This document shows positions 1-8,559 of a stretch of DNA of 64,000 nucleotides, piece after piece. The position numbers and the translations under genes are program-made. Origin of the DNA: Petunia secreta (taxonomy: Eukaryota > Streptophyta > Magnoliopsida > Solanales > Solanaceae); assembly GCA_029990175.1 (NCBI GenBank), contig JARKIP010000065.1, forward strand, positions 22,918,501 through 22,982,500. Reading direction: 5' to 3'. The notes beneath the pieces were generated by a model. The model made no database searches and was not told where the DNA came from. It worked only from the letters and a program-made list of their open reading frames with translations. The number at the start of each line of letters is the position of its first letter. Position 1 is the first letter of the stretch.

Positions 1-590
1 TTGTAGGGTACACAGCCCGACGTAACAGGGTATACGGCCCGAAGGGTAGACAGCCCTATGAGAAGTTTGGCATGGCAGAGCGTAGACAGCCTAATGTTGA
101 GTTTGGCATGGCAAATGGTAGACAGCCCTGAGGGTAGACAGCCCGTTGAGAGAGTTTGGCATGACAGAGTTTAGAAAGCCCTGTGAAAAGTTTGGCATAA
201 CAGAGGGTAGATAGCCCGATGTTGATTCTGGGATGGCAAAGGGTAGACAGACCTGAGGGTAGACAGCCCAATGTGGAAGTTTGGCATGACAGAGGGTAGA
301 CGGCCCGATATGAGAGTTTGGCATGGCAAACCATAGACAGCCCTGAGGGTAGACAGCCCGTTGTGGGAGTTTGGCATGACAGAGGGTAGACAGCCCGATG
401 TAAGAGTTTGGCATGACAAAGAGTAAATAGCCCTGCGGGTAGACAACCCGTTGAGAAAGTTTGGCATAATAGAGGGTAGACAGTCCGATGTGGAAGTTTG
501 GCATGACAGAGGGTAGATAGCCCGATGTGACAGTTTGGCATGGCTGAGGGTAGACAACCCTAAAGGTAGACAGCCTGGAGGGTAGACAGC
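1..590 (+). repeat. Minisatellite in the 3' UTR of Tat/Ogre-like element G1
   Basis: Degenerate tandem array. A unit of roughly 38-40 bp contains the core GGGTAGACAGCCCGATG followed by AGTTTGGCATGACAGA. A second short unit (GTAGACAGCCCTGAGG) recurs near 119, 242, 334 and 424, giving a higher-order period of about 90-120 bp. The sequence just after it (600-780) matches 55030-55170, which follows the minisatellite at 54250-55010, so both arrays occupy the same place in two related elements. Tat/Ogre elements are known for tandem repeats in a hypervariable 3' UTR. Long open frames across this array are by-products of its periodicity. Confidence 0.85.
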
Positions 591-1049
591 CAGTGAAAGG
601 AATGGTATTGCATGGAGCAGACAGCCTGGTGAAGGGATAGCATGAAAAATGATAGACAGCCCGGTGAAAGGATGGGATAACAAAGGGTGTGCAATTAAAT
701 GAAAGAATGATAGACAACCCTGCATGAAAAGATAGACAGCTCAATACAAAAAGGGGGTATACAGCCCGACGTGATAAGTACACATTTAAATGACGAAAAA
801 CAGTGGCAAGATGATCCAACGACAGGGAAGTCTCTTTATGAATTTACATGCAAATTTTGCGAAACTCACTTTTATCGCAGGACATACAATTCGGCGCTAT
901 ACTGGCAAGATGATCCAACGACAGCTTGGCGCGAAGAAGCAATTATTTCCTGACGAGAAGCACTTAGCAAATGAATATCCCCAGAGGACATGCACACATT
1001 CTCTAGCACTTAGTACCTAAAAGCTTACTAGACAATTGCACGACAAAGG
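591..1049 (+). other. G1 3' UTR downstream of the minisatellite
   Basis: No gene is visible. The stretch is homologous to about 55020-55370, including the segment with GATAGACAACCCTGCATGAA and the CTGGCAAGATGATCCAAC direct repeat at 802 and 902. It is unique flank for element A. Positions 1050-1054 (AGAGC) are the left target-site duplication, and the same 5 bp follow the element at 6662-6666. Confidence 0.75.
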
Positions 1050-1054
1050 AGAGC

Positions 1055-1860
1055 TGATGCAGGGCAAAATAGGCGGAAGCTAACTAAACGATAAACGAGC
1101 GGAAGTAAGTAAATTTGATAACGTGATATCAAAGATATCGAGAAGTTCAAGACTAGGAAGACAAGAATTAGAAGAAAGAACGGATAAACAATTCAAACAA
1201 GAATTTAATTATCCAAAGAGAGAAAGTGAAACTCGAACCTTACAAGGAATTCACACTAGCGATGAATCTCCATAGGTTCCAAGTCGTACAAGATACATGA
1301 AGCCTCGGGCTTCAACAAGAAAGGCTCGGCCTTCTCTTAATTCTCTCTTCTCAAATTCTATGTTCAAAAGCTAACTTCTGAAGAAAATGGCTAAGGGGTG
1401 TATTTATAGTTTTTCCTAACCCCTTGTGAAATGACTAAAAAGCCCTCAAATGTCATAAAAGCATTACAAGCCTCGTAGGGCCAAAATAGGAACTTTATGT
1501 CAAACTCCCGTCCAAAGCTCAGCAACTAGGCGCCCTTGCCTAGTGGGAGTAGGCGGTCCGCCTACTTCTCCATGCTGTGGAGTGGGCGGTCCGCCCCTTT
1601 TCAGGCGCCCCAAAATACCGAGGCCTCAACTTCACTAGGCGGTCCGCCCTTTTGACTAGGCGGTCCGCCCCTTCCTGGGGTCCTTGGAATGGCTCAAAAT
1701 GTATCCCCCGAGCCTCTCCTTTGGTGCCTAAGTACTCCTCCTTCCTTGGCGCTCCAATGCATGATCTTCAAGACGTTTCCGGAGCCCTTGACATGTGTCC
1801 TTTGTGCTCTCCAAGCTTGGTTCTTGATGGTTGTCGTTTAGGCCAATTTGCCCGGCATAA
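1055..1860 (-). repeat. Element A 3' LTR
   Basis: Runs from TGATGCAGGGCAAA to the reverse complement of TTATGCCGGGCAAA, so the two ends form an inverted repeat of about 14 bp. One terminal base is mutated relative to the other LTR (CATAA instead of CATCA). U3 carries four GGCGGTCCGCC mini-hairpins between 1549 and 1671. A TATA box (TATAAATA on the minus strand) lies at 1401-1408. Confidence 0.93.
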
Positions 1861-1874
1861 TCCTCCCCTTCTTG
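1861..1874 (-). other. Element A polypurine tract
   Basis: The minus strand reads GAAGGGGAGGA directly before the LTR. The upstream flank TTTCGAGGACGAAATCC is the same as in C, I, J and E, so the plus-strand priming region is shared between autonomous and non-autonomous elements. Confidence 0.85.
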
Positions 1875-1914
1875 AAAGGATTTCGTCCTCGAAATCACAC
1901 CATCAAACCTACAA

Positions 1915-4893
1915 TCAAAACAAGCACAACCAAAATTTCCTACTCCACAAGTAGGTTAGCTTAACAAGAAAGAGTGCAAGGTGTGTGGAAAACACACTCT
2001 TGTGATAGAGCCAAGCATCAATACCAATTAAAAAGCTTATGTCCCCAAAGGAGACAACAAGGTCTTGGCTCGACAAGAGCAAGCACTCATTTTTCAAACA
2101 AACAAAGAGATCAAGGATATGCATGTAGCAATTATATTTCCTATGACCCCTAAGCTCACTACCAACACACCAAACCTCTAATGCAATTTTATCACAAGGT
2201 GACACAATGGCTTTGGCATGTCCAACACTCAAGGTGTGCTCAACATGTGGGATGGAGTAAGTGAAATAGTTCAATTCACAACTAACATCGATTACTCCAC
2301 TCCCCTTCTTAAGAGCATTCTTATACACACCGAGAGGTACCTCCTCACCTCCAAATATCCCTCCAAGACAACCCTCGTCACTAGACAAACTCCCAAGGGA
2401 GGTCTCAAACAATGGATTATCTATAGAGTTAGGCATTCCAATCCATGGAGGTCCAAACTCACACCCTACTCTAGTTTGATACAATTCACCATTTTCATTG
2501 AAGTTGCCCTCATACAAAGGATTAGTATAGGCACACTTCTCAAGTTCATTAGCAAGCAAAGGTGAAGTTCTAAAACTAGAGGCCACATCTAAACTTGAGG
2601 AGCCATCGAAGACAAGTCGATCTATCTCATTCTCAAGAGACTCCTCAAGGTTACGACCTTCCTCACTATGACACAAGAAACCACCACTATAAAATAAACA
2701 ATCAAAGGGAAGAATAGGATAATCATGCAATTCATCTTCTCCTTTATCAAACATGGGTGGGGTGTCATAACAAGCTCCACAAATAAGGTCAACTTCAACA
2801 TTTTCACTAAAGAGAGGTTCAATAAAAACCAAGCTCACATCATGATGTGGCTTTTCAACCCTCTCAACTAGTGGTTCGTTTTCACACACAAGTTGACCCA
2901 AAGGCTCTACGCTAGTTGCAAACACATTATAGTCATGCAAATCATCGACTAGCCTAGAGTTTTCACTAACAACATTACAAGACAAGGAAGTATTATGCTC
3001 AAGGATAGAAGAACTAACACATACCTTTGAGTCGCACTCGGGCTCACTCAATGTTCTTGAAGTATCATGGGTAGTTCCTTCACCTCGTAGCTCACATTTG
3101 GCTTCTCCTTCACCTTGTCTTTCCATCTCGGAACATGGTTGAGGCTCCATCGGTTTGCCTCCAAGAATACCTACACAAGTACTCAAACAAGTAGAAGAAA
3201 AAGATAAAGGGTTAAGGTTAGAATAAGGGGTGTCCTCACTCTCAATTTTTCTTTTTCCCTCTTTCTTTTCCCTTATTTTCTTTTCAAGGTCGGGTGTAGA
3301 TTCGGGTGGTGACATTCCACTAACATCACTCCTCACATCCTCTCCTTTTTCCACTCGAGGAATGTCACCGGTCACTCCCTTACTCCTCTCTATCTTTTGT
3401 CTCTCAAATTCGGGCGAATTGGGACGAGGCCCAAGAATACCCATAGCCGGAGTAGGTAGACTTTTAACGTCAACCCGGAATCTAGGACTAGGAGACTCAT
3501 CACTTGACGTCTCCTTCTTCTTCGTTGGTGAACCACTTGGAATTGAAACTTGTGGTTTCGGGTTCACCTTGTTGATGTCTATCAACCCTTTTCTAGCACA
3601 TGTCCCACCATTGCTTGTGTTTGTAGGACTTCTTGTTTGCACATTGTCAACCATGGAATGAAGTTCTTGCTCCTTGCTCCTTTGCCTAGCCAAAGAAGGC
3701 GCACTAGTAGGCACTTGGCTCTTTGCCCGGTAAGGCACAAAGTCATAAACTCTTTGCCCTATGCCCACAAAATACGCACCCTTCACCACACTATATTGCA
3801 CCCTCTTCCCCTCCAACCACCGGTCACCTATCCACACATCGATATGACGCATGGGATACACATCACACCACACATAGCATTTATAATTCCTATGAGATAT
3901 GAGTACCCGAGCCTCCTTAGAAACCCACACTCCATCATACTCATAAGGATGCTCTAGCTTGTGGCATGGTATCCTAAGCCTATCAACCAAAGAGGTGCTA
4001 ATACAATTGGCATCGGTACCACCAATCTTGAGCAAGTATCCTCCAATACCATCTACCTCAACAACGAACCTACATCTACCCAAGTCTTGCACATTGGCAC
4101 CCAAATGAGAATTTGGACGCCCACAAGTGTCATCACCATCTACTTGGGTCTTCCTTATCCCTCCACTAGTGGCAACACCACTAGGACAATCTCCACTTCC
4201 CGTCACTCTCCCAACATTAGAAACGTTGTTGGAAGTCAAGGAAGGAACCTTGCCATGGAATCCATAAGTGCCTCTCGCCTTGGTTCCATAGCCCATAGTA
4301 CTACTCCTACTACAACCATTTACGCCCCTCACGGCATACATCCCCTTTGTAGCAAAAGCAACACCATTTATCATACCAACCTCCACATGGGAATTAGAAG
4401 CATTAGGTCGCTTAGCGTACCTAGAAGATGCAAGCTTCTTCTTTCCCACGGAACAACCACCACCACCTCCCATACTAATGGAAGGTCCTCTACTACTCCC
4501 TTTTATACCGTTAGCAACACTAAGAGAAGATGCATAAGAATAATCCATATGCTCAACATCATCATCAACTCTATCTATGTCACTATCAACAATATCAAAT
4601 TCTTCATAAGAAGAGTAAGTAGGATCAATGTACCTTGAAGCGTCACCATCTTCGATTTCTTGACTAGAAGCATAGGCATCACCACATTCATCTTCATGAG
4701 CCTCATAGTCTTCATCAATCTCACGATCATCACAGTGAGCCGCTTCATCCTCATAGGAGCCATGGTTTCCATCATCATAGTAATGGCCATCATCACCCTC
4801 GTAGGAACCATAGTCTCCAACTTCACCATACGAGTCATAACAACTCGCATCATCCCCACACGAGCCATAATCTCCACAATCAACATCCGACAT
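1915..4893 (-). CDS. Long ORF of non-autonomous element A, unknown function, degenerate retropepsin-like domain
   Basis: An intact ORF of 992 codons from the ATG at 4893; the frame is open 7 codons further up but without an ATG. Residues 1-110 are acidic and rich in Asp, Gly, Tyr and Ser (repeated DYGSYEGDD-like units). Residues 130-270 are Ser/Gly-rich. Residues 275-390 align with the retropepsin of the gag-pol of E: shared HPY, DV.PM and a [LI]G.[RP]W motif. However, the catalytic D-S-G is replaced by I-G-G-T-D. Residues 400-570 are basic and Pro/Ser-rich, with KKKETSSDES and REKKEGKRK. Residues 600-992 are acidic and end in a hydrophobic tail. No zinc knuckle, RT or integrase is present. 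Homologous ORFs occur in C, I and J, so the protein was maintained across copies. It may be a diverged Gag-like or accessory protein; I do not recognise it. Confidence 0.8.
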   Translation of the reverse strand: MSDVDCGDYGSCGDDASCYDSYGEVGDYGSYEGDDGHYYDDGNHGSYEDEAAHCDDREIDEDYEAHEDECGDAYASSQEIEDGDASRYIDPTYSSYEEFDIVDSDIDRVDDDVEHMDYSYASSLSVANGIKGSSRGPSISMGGGGGCSVGKKKLASSRYAKRPNASNSHVEVGMINGVAFATKGMYAVRGVNGCSRSSTMGYGTKARGTYGFHGKVPSLTSNNVSNVGRVTGSGDCPSGVATSGGIRKTQVDGDDTCGRPNSHLGANVQDLGRCRFVVEVDGIGGYLLKIGGTDANCISTSLVDRLRIPCHKLEHPYEYDGVWVSKEARVLISHRNYKCYVWCDVYPMRHIDVWIGDRWLEGKRVQYSVVKGAYFVGIGQRVYDFVPYRAKSQVPTSAPSLARQRSKEQELHSMVDNVQTRSPTNTSNGGTCARKGLIDINKVNPKPQVSIPSGSPTKKKETSSDESPSPRFRVDVKSLPTPAMGILGPRPNSPEFERQKIERSKGVTGDIPRVEKGEDVRSDVSGMSPPESTPDLEKKIREKKEGKRKIESEDTPYSNLNPLSFSSTCLSTCVGILGGKPMEPQPCSEMERQGEGEAKCELRGEGTTHDTSRTLSEPECDSKVCVSSSILEHNTSLSCNVVSENSRLVDDLHDYNVFATSVEPLGQLVCENEPLVERVEKPHHDVSLVFIEPLFSENVEVDLICGACYDTPPMFDKGEDELHDYPILPFDCLFYSGGFLCHSEEGRNLEESLENEIDRLVFDGSSSLDVASSFRTSPLLANELEKCAYTNPLYEGNFNENGELYQTRVGCEFGPPWIGMPNSIDNPLFETSLGSLSSDEGCLGGIFGGEEVPLGVYKNALKKGSGVIDVSCELNYFTYSIPHVEHTLSVGHAKAIVSPCDKIALEVWCVGSELRGHRKYNCYMHILDLFVCLKNECLLLSSQDLVVSFGDISFLIGIDAWLYHKSVFSTHLALFLVKLTYLWSRKFWLCLF

Positions 4894-5157
4894 TGTTGCA
4901 ACACCAAAGCACAAAACCTCCCGAAAGTCACTCCCTCACGTGTATCACTCAATTTATGAACACTCAAGAGCGAGGCCTTTTCAACTTGGGAACCAAGGTG
5001 ATCACAACTAGTATGTCCAAATAAAAGTTCGGAATGGAGTTAATGAGACTCTATGGACGGACGGTAATTTAAAGTGCGCACTTGAGGCCAAAAGGAGTTC
5101 TACGACTCTTCTTTGAATTCTAATCTCCTCTACGCACGAATACCTAATACGCTAAAG

Positions 5158-5202
5158 GATTAGTGTCAATTGAGTAGGCCAATTACCCTAGAAACACTAA
5201 CC
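5158..5202 (-). promoter_or_regulatory. Conserved leader hairpin, element A
   Basis: On the minus strand GGTTAGTGT (5202-5194) pairs with ACACTAATC (5166-5158): nine pairs, one of them G-U. The loop contains CCTACT (5178-5173). The same hairpin is found at matching positions in B, C, E, I and J. It lies about 270 nt upstream of the ORF start and could be an RNA packaging, dimerisation or translation element. Confidence 0.6.
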
Positions 5203-5269
5203 AAGAGGTACGGAAACAAACGGGACACAAAAATACACGAAACGAAGCCAAACGGAGCCACCCCAGGAG

Positions 5270-5370
5270 TGGGCGGTCCGCCTCTGTAAAGTGGGCGCCC
5301 CGCCTACTCAAAATACAGAGAACAACATAAAAAGAGGCGGTCCACCTCTTAGGAGTAGGCGGTCCGCCTA
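5270..5370 (-). repeat. Leader array of GGCG-NNN-CGCC mini-hairpins, element A
   Basis: Four copies: GGGCGGTCCGCCTC, GGGCGCCCCGCCTA, AGGCGGTCCACCTC and TAGGCGGTCCGCCTA. Each is a short stem with a 3-nt loop. The same motif, with the same GTC loop, is in the U3 of this element. Confidence 0.75.
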
Positions 5371-5841
5371 CTGGGCTCCTCAGCACGGTCCGAAAACGAG
5401 TTTTTGGCTCGTTTAGCACTCAAAATCCAACGTTTTCGACTTGTTTTTTATTTCTAATGATACCCGAAGGTGTATATGGTGTTTCTAAACATTCCCCAAT
5501 AGGTTTTAAACCCAAACAAACATCAATCAATCGATTTTGATTCTTGAGCAAAATTCTAGGGTTCTTTGAAAATTTGGGAATTTGATTTCTTCAAATTTTG
5601 AAATACACCACCAAATCTTGTAATTTTGGTAAAAAGATCGAGAATACGATATAGAACAAACCCCAATGATTTTAAATGTATGGGTGTTCCAATCCAACAA
5701 GTTCCAACAATTTTTGTGAAATTTTCAAGTTTTTCTATTTTTTTCTTTTTCTTCTTTTCTTCAAGAACAAACACAACAACAACAATAATACTAACACGAT
5801 GAACAAGGAACGGGGGTTTGTAAGAACATAACCCGAGCCTT

Positions 5842-5853
5842 GCTCTGATACCA
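5842..5853 (-). other. Element A primer-binding site
   Basis: TGGTATCAGAGC on the minus strand, 2 nt after the 5' LTR. It is complementary to the 3' end of plant initiator tRNA-Met, the usual primer for many gypsy and copia elements. Confidence 0.92.
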
Positions 5854-5855
5854 AC

Positions 5856-6661
5856 TGATGCAGGGCAAAATAGGCGGAAGCTAACTAAACGATAAACGAG
5901 CGGAAGCAAGTAAATTTGATAACGTGATATCAAAGATATCGAGAAGTTCAAGACTAGGAAGACAAGAATTAGAAGAAAGAACGGATAAACAATTCAAACA
6001 AGAATTTAATTATCCAAAGGGAGAAAGTGAAACTCGAACCTTACAAGGAATTCACACTAGCGATGAATCTCCATAGGTTCCAAGTCGTACAAGATACATG
6101 AAGCCTCGGGCTTCAACAAGAAAGGCTCGGCCTTCTCTTAATTCTCTCTTCTCAAATTCTATGTTCAAAAGCTAACTTCTGAAGAAAATGGCTAAGGGGT
6201 GTATTTATAGTTTTTCCTAACCCCTTGTGAAATGACTAAAAAGCCCTCAAATGTCATCAAAGCATTACAAGCCTCGTAGGGCCGAAATAGGAACTTTATG
6301 TCAAACTCTCGTCCAAAGCTCAGCAACTAGGCGCCCCTGCCTAGTGGGAGTAGGCGGTCCGCCTACTTCTGCATGCTATGGAGTGGGCGGTCCGCCCCTT
6401 TTCAGGCGCCCCAAAATACCGAGGCCTCAACTTCACTAGGCGGTCCGCCCCTTTGACTAGGAGGTCCGCCCCTTCCTGGGGTCCTTGGAATGGCTCAAAA
6501 TGTGTCCCCCGAGCCTCTCCTTTGGTGCCTAAGTACTCCTCCTTCCTTGGCGCTCCAATGCATGATCTTCAAGATGTTTCCGGAGCCCTTGACTTGTGTC
6601 CTTTGTGCTCTCCAAGCTTGGTTCTTTATGGTTGTCGTTTAGGCCAATTTGCCCGGCATCA
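5856..6661 (-). repeat. Element A 5' LTR with promoter
   Basis: Same length as the other LTR, TGATGC...GCATCA. The TATA box TATAAATA on the minus strand is at 6202-6209, placing the expected transcript start about 30 bp further along the minus strand. GGCGGTCCGCC mini-hairpins lie upstream of it in U3 at about 6350-6472. Confidence 0.93.
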
Positions 6662-6666
6662 AGAGC

Positions 6667-6758
6667 GCAACTCAACAAGGAAGTTTACTTTATCATTATC
6701 TTTATCCTTATTTGCATTTATCTTGTTTTTGCTGTAGGGATTCTCCGATCTCTCGACA
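6667..6758 (+). other. G1 3' UTR fragment between insertions A and B
   Basis: Continues the G1 sequence: CAACTCAACAAGGAAGTTTAC to CTCTCGAC matches 55382-55474 in G2, which has no insertion there. TSD of A at 6662-6666; TSD of B (AACCC) at 6759-6763. Confidence 0.85.
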
Positions 6759-6763
6759 AACCC

Positions 6764-7557
6764 TGATACAATTCAAACCAAGCCAAGACCCTTTACTAGA
6801 AGTCAAGCCAAAGCAATCCATGATGGTCACATTCACTTGGTAATGCAAGGCGTGGACGTGGAATATGGGAGCTCCGGAACCACCTGGAAGATCATGCATT
6901 GGAGCACCATTGAAGGAGGACCATCTAGACCACAAGGAGCGGCTCAAGAGACACAAATTGAGGTGCCTCAAGAAGCTTCAGGAAGGGGCGGACCGCCTGA
7001 ATTTTGATGAGCTCTTTGGATCTCCAAGGGGCGGACAGCCCCTCTGCATGGGCGGATCGCCCACTGTGCTGTGCATCTCCACCAAGCTATGCAGATGCGG
7101 ACCACCTCCCTAAGTGGGGGGGGGGCGCCTACTCACTGTTAAGCTCATCCGAAATTCCTACTATTTTGATATATAATTCCAACTATGGCCCTAACTGGCT
7201 TCTATTATTTAAACCCACTTAGGGGTATTTTAGACCTTTCATTTCATGTATGTAGAAGACTATAAGAGTCTATAATAGGTCTTTAACTCATTACTTCACT
7301 TTGAATACACAAACACAAGAGAAATCCTCTCTATTGAAATTTTGCTTGATTTCAATTGGACGATTCCAAGTTGATCTTTAAACCTTTTCGATCATTCTAT
7401 TTGCAAGGACCTCATGATTCTTGAGGATATTTTCATAGCATAGGTGATTCTTGACCATCATTCGGTGTGTAATGAAGCATTGTTCTTCGTTGCTACTTGA
7501 ACAATCGTCTCGTCTCATTTTAATCTCTTTATCATTTTCGTACTTTCGATTGCATCA
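6764..7557 (+). repeat. Element B 5' LTR
   Basis: TGATACAATTC...GATTGCATCA. U3 holds three GGCG-NNN-CGCC-type copies between 6986 and 7061 (loops GAC, GAC with a mutated arm, GAT). Followed directly by the PBS. The right LTR has extra copies of this motif. Confidence 0.9.
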
Positions 7558-7559
7558 GT

Positions 7560-7571
7560 TGGTATCAGAGC
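7560..7571 (+). other. Element B primer-binding site
   Basis: TGGTATCAGAGC two nt after the LTR; initiator tRNA-Met type. Confidence 0.92.
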
Positions 7572-8050
7572 AAGGCTAGGGTTTCATTCCTGCAAACTCT
7601 CGTCCTACTCTTTTTTTCTTTTATCTTTTGTTCTTGTTGTTTTCATGTTCTTGTTCTTGTTCATTTGAAAAAGAAGAAAAAAAATTCAAAAACTAGAAAA
7701 TCACAAAAAAATTGCTAGTTCTACTTGGCTATGATGATTTCTTTTATGTTTGTTATCGGTGATTGTTTGTTATCATATTCCCTTTGATTAGATACCCACA
7801 AAACACGTTTAAGGTTGCGTCGAAATCTTGAAAATCAAATCCCCAAAAGTTGAAAAAACCTTAGAATTTGCTCAAAATATCTTGATTTGGATTTGTGTTG
7901 ATTGGATGTTGTTATAAATCATTGGGGTTTTCTTGTAGTAGTTGAAAACACATTGGGGAATCTTTGAATTGGGAAAACACCTTGAAAACCTTGGAAAATT
8001 GGGTGCCCAAAGCCAAGAACACGAGTTCGGACTGTGCTGAGAAACACAGT

Positions 8051-8127
8051 AGGCGGACCGCCCACCCTAAGAGGCAGACCGCCCATTTAATTTCTGCTCT
8101 CTGGATTTATCATAGGCGGACCGTCCA
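8051..8127 (+). repeat. Leader mini-hairpins, element B
   Basis: AGGCGGACCGCCC, AGGCAGACCGCCC and AGGCGGACCGTCC, loop GAC, two with one mutated arm base. Same motif as in the U3 of B. Confidence 0.7.
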
Positions 8128-8194
8128 CTCCTGAAGGGGGTGTCCATGTAGTCGTTTCGTAGGTTTTCGTATTTTGTTATCTTCCATTACTTCT

Positions 8195-8239
8195 GGTTAG
8201 TACTTTGAGAGTTATTCTCCTACTCGATTAGTACTAACT
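8195..8239 (+). promoter_or_regulatory. Conserved leader hairpin, element B
   Basis: GGTTAGTAC (8195-8203) pairs with GTACTAACT (8231-8239). Relative to A, C, I and J two pairs have changed on both sides (G-C to A-T and T-A to C-G), preserving the helix. CCTACT is at 8219-8224 in the loop. Confidence 0.65.
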
Positions 8240-8494
8240 CATTAAGCGGTTATGATATTCATGTGTGTTGGTGGTTGAAAATTCCAAGAAGACTCGTACA
8301 ATTTCATTGGCTCAAGTGCTCACTTATAAAGCGAACGCCCATAGAGTACCATTAATTCCACTCTTCCCAAAGAGCATTTGGAACTTGTGGAATTGTTTGG
8401 TTGTTGAGGAGGTTGTTCAACTCCAAGGAAGCCCCTTGAATCAAGCACGAGTGAACCTACCCCAAACTTGAGTGTACCCGAGTGACATTCAAAA

Positions 8495-8554
8495 GTGAGG
8501 GAGTGCGTGAGGACTTATACTCTAATCTCTTTTTTTGTTTTTGATTGCTTGTAG
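8495..8554 (+). promoter_or_regulatory. Candidate short leader intron before gag, element B
   Basis: AAAA|GTGAGG donor-like site, T-rich tract with TCTAATC, and TTGTAG|GTAC acceptor-like site, 60 bp, 5 bp before the gag ATG at 8560. Elements E and I have the same arrangement with 61 and 64 bp. It is short for a plant intron, so this is a suggestion. Confidence 0.4.
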
Positions 8555-8559
8555 GTACA

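Larger units (their letters stand above)
1055..6661 (-). mobile_element. Element A: complete non-autonomous LTR retrotransposon, gypsy-type
   Basis: Two 806-bp LTRs (1055-1860 and 5856-6661) flank 4 kb of internal DNA, with a perfect 5-bp TSD AGAGC on both sides. On the minus strand the order is 5' LTR, initiator-Met-type PBS, long leader, one large ORF, PPT and 3' LTR. There is no reverse transcriptase, RNase H or integrase, so mobilisation must be in trans. I count about 15 substitutions between the LTRs, near 2 percent, so the insertion is fairly recent. It lies in the 3' UTR of G1. Its LTR, ORF and leader are homologous to those of element C. Confidence 0.93.

Noticed and set aside
1..590. 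CRISPR-like spaced repeats
   Set aside because: Units are degenerate, spacers are related to each other, and the context is a plant retrotransposon.
56..819. Three overlapping minus-strand ORFs with Cys/Leu/Pro-rich repeats
   Set aside because: Open in several frames at once because the minisatellite lacks stops; no start context and no homologue outside the array.
3961..4638. Antisense ORF across the A ORF, and its counterpart in C
   Set aside because: Shadow of the coding strand; low-complexity Thr/Ser/Ile composition follows from the Gly/Asp-rich sense frame.
7560..7571. TGGTATCAGAGC sites as parts of tRNA genes
   Set aside because: They are primer-binding sites next to LTRs; no cloverleaf surrounds any of them.
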